In this document: piece after piece, positions 49,021 to 59,559 of the stretch | How positions within the stretch are numbered: position 1 is the stretch's first letter | Layout of the letters: each line of letters opens with the position of its first letter | Assembly (NCBI GenBank): GCA_037957365.1 | Contig: JARHVA010001174.1 | Location: 3,091,501-3,155,500 of the forward strand | DNA length: 64,000 nt | DNA from: Torreya grandis | Lineage: Eukaryota > Streptophyta > Pinopsida > Cupressales > Taxaceae | Reading direction: 5' to 3' | Position numbers and translations under genes: made by a program | The notes under the pieces: model-generated | Told to the model about the DNA's origin: nothing | What the model saw: only the letters and a program-made list of their open reading frames with translations | Databases searched by the model: none

Positions 49021-50980
49021 CTTTAAATAACATTTCCTAACCATGCTCCTTCTACCAATAATGAAAACAAAGCAAAATCCTCTTATAATATGAGGCCCAT
49101 ACTATCGATATGGTTATTGGTGCACTCACTACTTAAAAAAGCATCAACCAGATCACCTCTTCCCCCACTCCACTTATTGAGGTAATGGAGTCACCAACCT
49201 CCGCTTCGATATGCACATTAGAGGATAAAACCATTCCCACTTCATCATTTTCCTCAATCATAAAATAATCTACTCTTCCTTTAGTGATCACTCCTAAGGA
49301 AGAAGCCACTTTTCCTACACCTCCCATCGAGGAACTACCTTCCCAGATATTAGAACCTCTTGATCAAGAAAAGGATGAGGTAATAATTCCTTCCCCTCAA
49401 CCCCTCGGTCCGTCCTTTGAATATACTATCAAGGGATTCAGACCCATCTATAATCCTTTCTCTAGACTAGTTTAAAAACTTAGAATTTATATTTGACCCT
49501 AACCTAAATAGGACCACCTCTAGGTAACAACTTGAACTCCCTTATAGAACCAAATAGGAGTCTCCTTTATCAGAATAACCTAACCTTTCCATTATCAAAT
49601 CCAATATCACCACAACCTAACCTTTGGACCCCTCTACCCTTCAAACCATGGTATCACCATCGAAACCAAACTCACCCAAATTCACTAAATCACCCTGACC
49701 ATCCCAACCAAACCCACCAAGAACCTTGGCATATTGCCTACTCATAACATTACTTGCTCGTTAGTAAAGTTGGATTTAATCCCACTAAAACTATCAAATA
49801 AACCCCAAGATAAGCCAACCAAGAAGGTAAAGCCACCTAAAAACCTAAAAACCAAAACTCTACCTCCCCTCTCCACCTTGCCCTCTATTTTAAGACCTCA
49901 TCCCTTTACCTTAATTGAGAAACCAACCATCCCAATCAAAACCCATCCACAACTTTTGGTTACACCATCCATCCTAATTTCATCTACACCTATTTTCACC
50001 AAAACCCCCATGGAAATACCTCCTATCTCTCAATTGTACCCCCCAAAAGCTTCTAATCCCAAAATATCAATCTCTCTACTAAAACCAAAACCATTTACCA
50101 AAAATGCTCATTTACCCAAAACCTATACCAACAAGCCCACTCCTAAAAAGGCTTCCTCCTTAATTACCAAACCTAAGACCCCTACACCTTTGCCACCATT
50201 ACCCAAGTCTTACTCAACTATCCTATAGAGGCTATTTCAAGCATCTTGCCTAACCTTTCCACCTATCAGACCATTTGACCCCCATACTCCTAAACTATCT
50301 TGGTACAATGATAAATTAATATGTTCATACCATAGGACACCTAGGCATGATACAAAGAACTACAAAGATATCCAAGTGATAGCCTATTAGTTGTATCATG
50401 AGGATGACTTATTATTAGATGAGCCTCTTTTGAACCTGACAGTGATCTAAGAACCAATAACTATTGACCAATACCTAGCTACTCCTCCACTCTCACCTCC
50501 AAGTGAAGAAGAGTCAAAGCCATCATCTATCCTGAGGCCTCCCCCAATCCATACCATCCATATGGTCAAACAATCATAAGCCCAACCAAAGGAAAAGGGT
50601 AAGGTAAAAGTTTCCATTGCATGGGCATATCTATCTTCTACCACCCAATCACCCGACCAACACTAAGCATCTTTACCTTCAACCAAGACCAAAGTGTCCA
50701 TCTTGGGACCCTCTCACTCTAATCCATCTAAATCAATCCAATGAGTAGTTCTAAAATAGTTTTAACAAACATTACTAAATATTAATTTGTAATAACTAAT
50801 CAATACCTCACCCCATTACTACCAAGTGATGATAGAAGCATTATAATCTATAGAGGTTAGGTTGGAAGACCCTCAACCTTTAATAACATTTATCATAGCT
50901 CTTCACATTTCTAACATTGATACCTTCAAGGGTTATGAAATACCCTCTATCCATCTAGATGATCTAGAACCTCTCTCTTC
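49021..50980 (+). pseudogene. Proline-rich spacer of element A between gag and protease
   Basis: Frames such as 49734-50228 (164 codons) code Pro/Lys/Thr/Ser-rich sequence with no folded domain, for example KPQDKPTKKVKPPKNLKTK and PLPPLPKSYSTIL. The stretch EFIFDPNLNRTTSR near 49485 aligns with element C near 3050 (DFISNPNMDQTTL). Most of this section is absent from C. A second, weaker knuckle-like context (LSWYNDKLICSYH then RHDTKNYKD) is visible at 50293-50365, resembling the WYxENxLCxxH lead-in of the first. It could be a duplicated knuckle region. Confidence 0.5.
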
Positions 50981-51420
50981 ATTACTACCTATATCAACTA
51001 GACCCATATCAAGAGGGTTATGATTAATGGGGGAGCTATTATCAACATTATCTCCTCCCATCCCTATAACTAACTCAAATTATTTGAGAACATCATGTCA
51101 TAAATATCAATAGTGCTTTTGCCATTCAATGATACCATGACCATGACTTTAGGAACTATTATCTTTCACATTTACTTAGGACCCCATAGGCTTCCTGAAC
51201 TCTTCTATGTAGTGGAAGGAGAGTTCTAGTACAAACATCTTATTGGGGCACCTTTGGATTCATTCCATGGATTGTGTGCCATCCATCCTACATTGGTACA
51301 TCAAATTTGAACATGAAGGCCAAGTTGTTACCATACAAGTTGACCATAATCCTTTCACATCATGCAATATGATCTATTGACCCAATGATATTCTCCTTCC
51401 TCCATCCAACAAGCCTTCAT
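50981..51420 (+). pseudogene. Retropepsin-like protease of element A
   Basis: Reads MINGGAIINIISS near 51020 (position of the catalytic D-[ST/G]-GA; here Asn replaces Asp), LPFNDTMTMTLGTIIFHIYLGP, a LFYVVEGEF segment, LIGAP (flap/substrate strand, usually LLGRPW) and a CxPSTLHQ-like tail near 51290. This is the protease layout of Tat elements. A Tat-type active site normally has Asp, so this copy is inactive. Confidence 0.6.
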
Positions 51421-52216
51421 CGATGAAAGATGAAAACCCCTCTTATTTTACTAATGAATCATCCACTAGTTAATATATTCATTCTTCCCAAATCCCCAAA
51501 ATGGACCATTTTAATCAAACTTTCAACATATTTCATTGTGGGGGGGGGGGCGGGGTATCACCTTTTGACACTAGACACATTTCCTACTCCTTAAGAGTAT
51601 GGGAATCTTGACCAACAACCCATTTATGACTATAATATCAGAACCATTATTTTTTTTGGACCCTTAACTTGTGAAACAAATTTAATCTATGGGGGACTTG
51701 ATAAACCCCTTAACACTTCTACCACCTCTTTTTCACCTTGACCATTCACCTCTAGATTCTCCTATCTAGACAAACTAAACTTTACCCATACATACCTTTA
51801 TAGGTGTGCTTGGAAAGGATTTGGTCTAGGTTGGTATGAAAATGGGACACATGAGTTGCTTTTAATCAAAACCCAAAAACATCATGAAAATCATGGCCTC
51901 AGTTTCACACCACCTAAATAAAAAACCAACCCACCTCCGATTACCATCATTGATGAGGAAATCACATCCTCACCATCCCGTCCATCATTGACAACTGAAG
52001 ATTATAACATCATCCCCCTAACTTTTTTTTCATCAAAATGATTAGCTTTAGACCCCTTACTTATCAAAAGGATGGGGTAACCATAATTATTCCTCTAACC
52101 CATCTTGAAATGATAGGTGGTGACTCTCTTACCATTAATACCATTCAGTGTCAACATGATGATTCTATTCTCACCTATCTTAGTGTACCAAATTCTTCTA
52201 TCCATAAATTATTAAC
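51421..52216 (+). pseudogene. Pre-RT segment of element A, cut off by element B
   Basis: Contains THTYLYRCAWKGFGLGWYEN (51785-51843), a KNPP-rich acidic patch, and a 64-codon open stretch (52038-52232) with IIPLTHLEMIGGDSLT, QCQHDDSILTYL and SIHKLL. Element C continues from the equivalent point into RT; here the match ends near 52216 and the LTR of B follows. A G-run (51539-51550) is present. Confidence 0.65.
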
Positions 52217-53603
52217 TGAATTTTACTTTTAGTAAAAATGGGTCAACCCCTACATTTATAAAATTTTTAAAGGTTTTCATATGTTTTATGGGTGTGTCAT
52301 GTTGGTCTATCATCTTACTTATCCTTGTTCCATCCTTGTTTTAAGTCCATCTTCTTTGTACTTGCATAGTCAACCAAGGTCAACCCTAGTAAACTCTAGT
52401 CAAACTTGATAAAAGGTTCAAATTATGTTGGATATGTCATAATATGGTCTTTGATATTTTTTATGGTTTCTTCAAGTCATTAATTTATCCTTTACCATGT
52501 CTTATTTGTAAAAAGTGTCATTTTGGCATATTTCTAGCATAATAAATGACCTGTATGGATTTTAAAGGAAGAATATTTGTCACAAAAGTTATTTTTAATG
52601 TGGAAGAAGTTACTAAATGTTATGATCTATCAGGAGTTAGTTAAAGAAGTAGTTATGTGAAGAAATGAGGATTTTTTCCTTAATTTTAGGCTCTTTTGGG
52701 CACTTGTAAAGACTTGATGAGCTCATATTCATGTAAAAACATGATTTATGTGCCTCTTAACCTCCCTAAAATAATTTTGATAGCTGGTGTGCTGAGAGAA
52801 GTTTTAAAAGTTTAGCTATAACTTCTATTTCTTCCTCTTTGTCTTGCAAGCCAAGGAAGGTCAACTTTGCATGCTTGGTATGGGCCATACAATTAGAGTT
52901 GGGAGTAATTATCTTGGGGATTAAAATTGATCTAATTTTACTTTAAATTCATATCAATAAGTTTCATTTTTTTGGCTTATCTTTTATGAACCATCATTTA
53001 GACTCTAGGTAACTTTTTATGTATTCACATCCAAGAGGGGGTCACTATTTGCACTTGTCTCAAAAAATTTTGCTTTGGTTTGATCATTTTGATGGTTTCA
53101 TATGTTTTATAATGCTTATCCATAAGTTTTACCACTAGATTATTTGTTTTAGAGCTATCAAATGCTTCACAAGCCTCTTCTAGACTTGTTCTTGGCCATA
53201 GATCACTCTCATTGCTCTATACTCAGAAAATGACATCCTACAAGTGATTTGAACATTATTTGAGGTTTTTCTCAAGTTTTATTGATGATATTTTATCAAT
53301 TTTAAGGTTTAAATATTCATTTGAGGTGATACGAGGATTTTAACAAGCCTTTCTTGCTCAATTCCATCCTTCTTGCCTATACACCATCATATGCATACCT
53401 ACAGGTAGCCTGAGCAATATTTGTGAGCAAGTAGATAGGGAAGTCATTTTGATAAGAAACCTTTAAGGCACAAAGTGACTGAGTTTTAGGCCTTTGAGCC
53501 TTTTTTTGTCAAAATAGAGCTCTTATCTCTTTTAGAATAATTTTTTAACAATGGTGTTTTGAAATTTGGTCACTCCTTGTGTATTATTTTTGTATATATT
53601 AGT

Positions 53604-53900
53604 ATGGACAACAATTTTTCTAATTTTGAGAGGAAATTTATAAGTGGAGGGGGATCATTTGACATCACCAAGTTGTCAATAAATGCACTAAACTCAATCA
53701 ATAATATCTATAAGAAAGTGACTCAAAAGGACTTTTGTCACCAAATGATTAATTTTCAAACTATGCTTCATGTTTAGATGGTCTTGATGCTGGATGAGGA
53801 ACATTTGAAAGCTCAAAGGCCATTCCAAATGGATAATATGCTTAACCTTGGTTCATGTTCAAGTTCTCAATTTGTACATAGTAGAATTGTTCACCTACAT
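53604..53900 (+). pseudogene. Reading frame inside the B LTR, conserved in both copies
   Basis: Left copy: MDNNFSNFERKFISGGGSFD, then ITKLSINALNSINNIYKKVT, then QKDFCHQM and a stop at 53775-53777, after which the frame continues (DEEHLKAQ, SCSSSQFVHSRIVHL). Right copy (61008-61313): MENNFSKF, stop, then NFISGGGSFEVTKLP, AMNSISNMYRKVTQKDFCYP and MVDEEHLKSQ, open to 61313. Together about 100 codons stay in one frame with mostly conservative differences. I do not recognise the protein. It could be a captured fragment or an accidental frame. Confidence 0.35.
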
Positions 53901-56337
53901 GTAGGATAGTGGGAAGATGACTGTTGACTCAATTTGGATGGACAATTAAGGTTTTGGGAACTTAAAAGGTAAATATATCTCATGATGTGTAGTTAGTAAC
54001 TCTGTATGGATTCAAGGAGAGTGCCTTCACATCATAAACAAGCTCAGTTGAACCAATTACATGTACAACAGAGTAAGGTATCTCATTCAACAACAATAAC
54101 CTAGGCATGAGGTTTGAGGGTATGTTAACCCATTAAAGGTAGATTCAAGTGTAATGGATTATAAGTGACCTTTCAAAGTTCATGAAAATTATATAAACCT
54201 CATGACGAAGGTCCTAGTGGAGAGACATGCATCTATAGCCAATTGTAGATGACTATTTTAGTTAGATAGTGAACAAAATGAAAATATTTTATGGATGAAG
54301 AACATATAACATGATATAAATGAGTTTAAAGCATGGAATAATGATTATATAAGATGAGGATAGATCCTATGAATTATTTAAAAAATCCTAATCTATGCAA
54401 ATAGTAGAAACAGGGTTGTCTCTCAAGCCAAACCTAGTCAAACAAATGACCCAGTCTTATGAATTCAAGGATAAAGGAGGTGATTGAGAAATAAAAGTGT
54501 TGAATGGGATTATAGACACTCTAATATGGATTTTAAAACATGTATAAACGTCTCATAGTATATATTTAACATGAAAAAGGCTCAAATAACAAAAGAACCA
54601 TAATCAACCCAAAACCCTATAGATAGTGTGCATTCAAAAAGTCTACCTAAGAGATTGAGTAATTTAGAGGTATAAATCTTGGAGTTAGGTGCCCAAATTT
54701 GGTACAGAGCATCATCATGACCTATAAAATCACCTTAAATGATTGTTTTTGATGAAAAATAAGGGGAACATGCCCCTATTCTATCTCAATGATAGATCAC
54801 TTTGCCCTTGCACCTAAGACTATATTTTTTGAATATGTGCTAAAATGATGCACCAAAAGATTGATAAACCTTTTATGATGATTTTTTAAGATAGATAATA
54901 CCTAAAAACCCTTTCTAATAGGTCTAAAGGAAAATAGGGTTCCCTGGGCAATAAAGGTTTTAGTCACCATGGTAAGGAATGGTAAAGTAAATGGCTAGGT
55001 AAGGATATTAATTTTCATTTTCAAACTTAGATAAGCCTCCCAAGTGATTGAAACATGCTTAAGGGACTATTACATATATTTTCAAAATCTTAGTATGAAA
55101 GGAAATCCATTAAATCTCATTCTAGGCCAAGAGTTATAGGTAGATGCATTGGTAAGGTTTAGGCCTAGTTTCAAAAGTGTGGTCATCTTCACTTCTAGCT
55201 CTTGATGATATATTATGATGATTGGAACATGTTTTGAGGACATTAAAAGAGGCGTTAAAACCTTAAATTTGCATAAAAACTCCCCAAAAATCCATTTTTG
55301 GCTTGGTAATGTTCAGACCCTCACAGAATGTGCAAGGACTTGAGTAGTCAACTTGAGATGATCATATCTCACATAAAACTTTGAATGGGACCCTAAGTTG
55401 TTTGCATTTCCAATGTGCCAACTCCATGAATGAAGGTTAAGACCAAAAATGACTCCAAAACCCTTGTAAACCCTCCATACCAACCTGATTGGAGAAGGAA
55501 GAAATTTAAAGCATGAATATGGAGTGTAAATGCCATGAAACAAATTGGAAGATGTATAGGACTCCCCATATATTTGGACCGTGTCAATTTTTTGTACTAC
55601 ACCTATATGGATGGGGGTACAATAGAGCTCTTTTTGACATTTTTATGTGTTGTTTAGGTGTGAGAAGACTTTCAAAAGACCAAATCACCTTTGGGAGGAA
55701 TTTTAGGACTTATTATAAGTCCTCATGGTCATTTTATGAAGTATATAAGATCCTAAGTCTATCTTCCATCTCTTTCATTTTAGCCAGTATAGTGGGCAGA
55801 TAGTGAACACCTAGGATAAAATGGTGAAACTCCAATTGGAAATAATTTTAAGGATTATTTATTGAACTTGATGAATTGGAAACTCTTGAAAAGTTTCATC
55901 CCTCCTTGTGAATGGATCATATTGTATAATTGGATAGGTTTTGAGTGCCAAGTGTGAGAGGTGCATGGAAAGGAGTCATTTTGACACTATCATAGATTAT
56001 TGTGCATGGCCAAAAGGATAGGTATGATCATGAACCTATAAAATTAATATGAGGGATTTTTAGTAACCCCTCCCACTTATATCCATCATCAGCCCTGACC
56101 TTATGTAGTCATGAGGTAGTTTTGGAAGACAAATCATGAAGGGTAGTTTTCTGTGCAAGGAAAGAAGTTTTTAAGCCCCTTTGCAAGAGTTGGATGATTT
56201 TAGATGACACTTTTATCTCATAAAATTTCATGGATCACCCCATATCTCTCTTACATGTACAAATACCTAATATTTTTATTTGGACAAGTGTCTAATGACT
56301 CTTGAGCTTCCCTTTCTCTTTTTCCTCTCATATTCTC

Positions 56338-56343
56338 TATAAA
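56338..56343 (+). promoter_or_regulatory. TATA box of element B 5' LTR
   Basis: CTCTATAAACTATCCTTTTT, conserved as CTCTATAAATTAGCCTTTTT in the right LTR (TATAAA 63793-63798). It follows a CT-rich stretch. Transcription is expected to begin near 56370. Confidence 0.6.
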
Positions 56344-57017
56344 CTATCCTTTTTGGTATTGTATCATATCTCTCCACCTTGGTATGGAGAATCCCTACCA
56401 AATTTTTTCATTGATCTAATAAATATTTTTTTTTACCTCATTCAATATTTCACAAAGTATACATAATGGTTGTTCTTGTGCAAGTGTAGTTTTGTTTACC
56501 TTCACATGTTACTCTTCCTAGTACCTTGTGTGTTTTGGAATCTCTCTTTTGCAGGTCAACAAGAAGTGTATAATGTTGATGTTTTAGGTGTAGTGAGTAG
56601 TATATTAAATAGTGTGTCTTAAAATTCCTATTTTATAATTCCTCCTAGCCTAAGCTATCTCTAAGACCCCATGCTTGAATCATTGATGTGAGAGAGAAGA
56701 TTATCATCAAATGAAGTGTATGTGCAAACTTCTTCTTGGTTCCAAGTGCATGTTAAAGGGTGTGAGTAGAGAATATATATGGTGTATCACATCTCATGGA
56801 TTATATTTTCTTTTATATACCTTTCTCCCTTTTCATCCCCCTAAGTGTTAGTAGTAGGCTTGAGCTATAGTGATGCATCAAGGGGAACTGGCCCCTAATA
56901 TAGATATCCACCTCACATTTGGTGACCCATAGCCCTAAGGTGGTTCCATTGTGCCACTTGAATGAGGAGAGACTTTTAATCTCCTTATTGGGTGAAATTT
57001 CAAGTGACAATAGTTTT

Positions 57018-57035
57018 TGTCATGCTCGGTGGGAC
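57018..57035 (+). other. Primer binding site of element B
   Basis: TGTCATGCTCGGTGGGAC matches the site of element A (TGGCATGCTCAGTGGGAC) except at two positions. A T replaces the second G of the expected TGG start, a probable decay change. Confidence 0.6.
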
Positions 57036-57203
57036 TCTTATTCAAAGAAATTGAGGAGTTTTGGTGTTCTCCTCAAAATACCAGCCTTTGGAGGCAATTT
57101 CACTAAGTACCAATGGCAACTCCAAGTATAAATATAATATTTAAAAAGTATAGGTATTCTTATTAAAGTTGTTTTATTGTTATAAACACTTCTCACAAGT
57201 ATC

Positions 57204-59235
57204 ATGGATTATTTTTATGTTGAGTTTTTCCTAACACAAGTTGAGGAGATATGTCTTGCTTTGCCTATTCCCCCTCAATATGAACAAGTCCTTGGCCAAT
57301 ATTATCATGATCCCTATCAATCATATGTTGCCTATAGTTATCCCTATCAAGCTTGTGCTTCACCTATTCCACCTAGTTCCTCTCCAAGTCAATCCATTTA
57401 AAGTTTCAAGAAAACTCTTATTGGCTACCAAGACTACATGTTAGACCTTGATACTAGATATGGTTGTGGTCAAGTCATCCCTAATGTTTGTATCAAGAGT
57501 GTAAGGGATGATTTGGAACAAGTCAAGAAATAATGGATGCTTATAGAGAGATATAATTGTAAAAGTCTTACCTATGAGATGCTTCATGTTTGTGGCCTAA
57601 TTTTCCATCTAGAGGAGAGGTTGAGAGCTTATGAACCAACTTAGTCTTGGCAGCCCCAATATACCCGACATCAACCTTTGAGTGTGTCAACTTTGTCCAC
57701 TCAAGATGATAATCCAAACATGTTCTAAAATGACCCAAATAATTCATGCATTCCCCAAAGTTTCCCTTATTGGAATTCCATCCAAGAGAGCAACCAAAGG
57801 AAGGAGGACATCATGGTTGAGCAGGTTGATGTATTTAGAGAAGATTGTGAGAAAAGAGTTTGAGTTTTGAGGCTCATCTTGAAATGGGGATTGAATTGGC
57901 CAATCAAATTTTAGGGTAATCTATCATGGTAGAATAAAATGAACTCTCTAAGCCTAATTTTACAAGTTGAAATCAATATGCCAAGCCCAAGGAAACTTTT
58001 ATTTTCCTAAACACATCATTCACCCCTTCATTAGAATCTCAGCCCCATGAAAACATCTCTGAGCCTACCTTCCCAAGATGGAAAGAAGTGGTGGAATCTT
58101 GTGAAGAAAATAAAAAATCATGTGTAGTAGAGAAGTTAGAAGGGGAGAGAAAATTGAAACCCCTCAACTCCCTCCCACCCCTCATCAAGAAGCCATTGAA
58201 CCCATCTGTCCACCTCCTCTAGCTAATCCATTTTGCCCTTCTAATGTTGAGGATTACATTGCTCCTTGGGAATATTATTTGGCTAAACTTCCTATTTTTG
58301 AGATGAATAATATTGGCACTACTAAAAAATAGGATGAGTTTGAGATTTTAGATTGGATTAAAGATGAAGAGGAGCTGACTGATAGCGAGGAGGCATCAGA
58401 TTGTGAAGATGAGGAAAATGATCCTCCTTGTGTTGAAGAAAAGGTCTTAGAAGAGGTTATTTTGAAACCCAAAGGAGAAAATGAAGGAGCCTCTCTTGTT
58501 AATCCTCTTCATGATGCTGAATAGTCAAAGGGTGATGACTTGTGGTAGAAATTTGAGGACATATGTAATGAAGTTAAATCGCTCAAGGAACCTACAAGTC
58601 CTTTGGAGCTGACTAAAAGTCATGGCAAGTAATATGTTGTGTCTCAAAAGGAATACATGTGGTATACCTATATGAAAATGTTCCAAGAGTATAAATAATG
58701 TGAGAAGACTGAAATCCTAATGAAACAAGCACAAGATGTTGGAGAGCAGGCATATATTGAGGAACATTATCATCAAGAGAGTTTAGCTCATGATGGAGCA
58801 ATCTATGATGATCTTGGGCCTTTTGAGAATGGTTCCAAAGTTGATCCTAGAATAACCTATGAAGTTAATCCCACCAACATCAAGGAATATTTTTAGTAAG
58901 AAACACTACTACAAATCTATGAAAACACTTCTTGAAGACTTGGAAGAGGCTCTAACAAATGAGAAGTACAATGGGATCCTTCAAGAAGACATAGGTTTGC
59001 AACAAGCTGTCCCACTCATAGATATGAAAATTTGTCATAAAGAGATAAAAGGATAGCAATATGAAACATGTTTCTAGGTTCAAGAGGACTTAACCTACCT
59101 TGGAGACTTGTGGGAGATGACTCCATTAGATGACATGCTAAGCCAAAGAGCAAAAAGGAAACATGAGTCATCCGACACCACACCCAAAAAGAAGCATGCT
59201 TGGCATCCTCATTCATCTAGTGAGGAAGGTGATTC
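57204..59235 (+). pseudogene. Unidentified decayed protein encoded by element B interior
   Basis: The frame from 57204 begins MDYFYVEFFLTQVEEICLAL and stays in one phase to about 57850 despite stops. It then shifts and continues through an acidic, Glu/Ser/Pro-rich region (58090-58520, including EEELTDSEEASDCEDEEND) and a charged helix-prone part (58560-58890). The last part (58859-59215) ends in KKKHAWHPHSSSEEGDSR. The N-terminal section is Tyr/Pro/Gln-rich like gag N-termini. There is no zinc knuckle, protease, RT or integrase motif. Original length was about 650-680 codons. It may be a diverged gag; I cannot identify it. Confidence 0.4.
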
Positions 59236-59254
59236 AAGGTAATTCCATTTTGAT

Positions 59255-59268
59255 CTAGGAAGGGAGGT
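59255..59268 (+). other. Candidate polypurine tract of element B
   Basis: AGGAAGGGAGG precedes TATGTTTAAG directly after the coding remnant. It looks like a polypurine tract and would place the 3' LTR start at about 59268, but similarity to the left LTR begins only near 59560. Either the left LTR lost ~290 bp at its start, or this tract is not the one used. Confidence 0.35.
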
Positions 59269-59559
59269 ATGTTTAAGTTGAATGTAAATAATTAGTTTGT
59301 TTTTAGTTATGTCTTGTTTTCCCTAAGTGTTTAGTAGCACAAGTGTGTCTTTATTTTATGTGTTTACTTTGGTCTTATTGTGTGTTTGTCTTTCTTTTAT
59401 TTTTTTGAGGTAAACCAGATATTTTTTAGTCAATTTAAGGTTTAATATTTTTTTAAAGTGCATTTGACTCCCTTTGCCCAATGGATGGGATAAGGCTACT
59501 GGTCCTTAACATAGGCAAGCATGTTACCCCTAAGAATTGCCAAAAGTGTTGACCAAATT

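Larger units (their letters stand above)
38787..52216 (+). mobile_element. Element A: Tat-type Ty3 element, 5' part only, interrupted by F and truncated by B
   Basis: Order on the plus strand: 5' LTR (about 38787-39798), primer site (39802), leader, gag, proline-rich spacer, protease, pre-RT segment. It is split between 40934 and 47492 by copia element F. Its sequence stops at 52216, in the segment that in element C lies just before RT; B begins there. RT, RNase H and integrase of A therefore lie beyond 64000 or are lost. Leader, gag and pre-RT segments align with element C. Many stops; pseudogenised. Confidence 0.8.
52217..57009 (+). repeat. 5' LTR of element B, about 4.8 kb
   Basis: The start TGAATTTTA at 52217 is where similarity with the right copy begins and where element A ends; the end GTGACA at 57009 is set by the primer site. 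A TATAAA box (56338-56343) implies U3 of ~4.15 kb and R-U5 of ~0.65 kb. Two deletions relative to the right LTR: ~80 bp at 53424 and ~50 bp at 55398. A decamer array is at 52368-52405 and an LTR-internal reading frame at 53559-53900. Confidence 0.8.
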
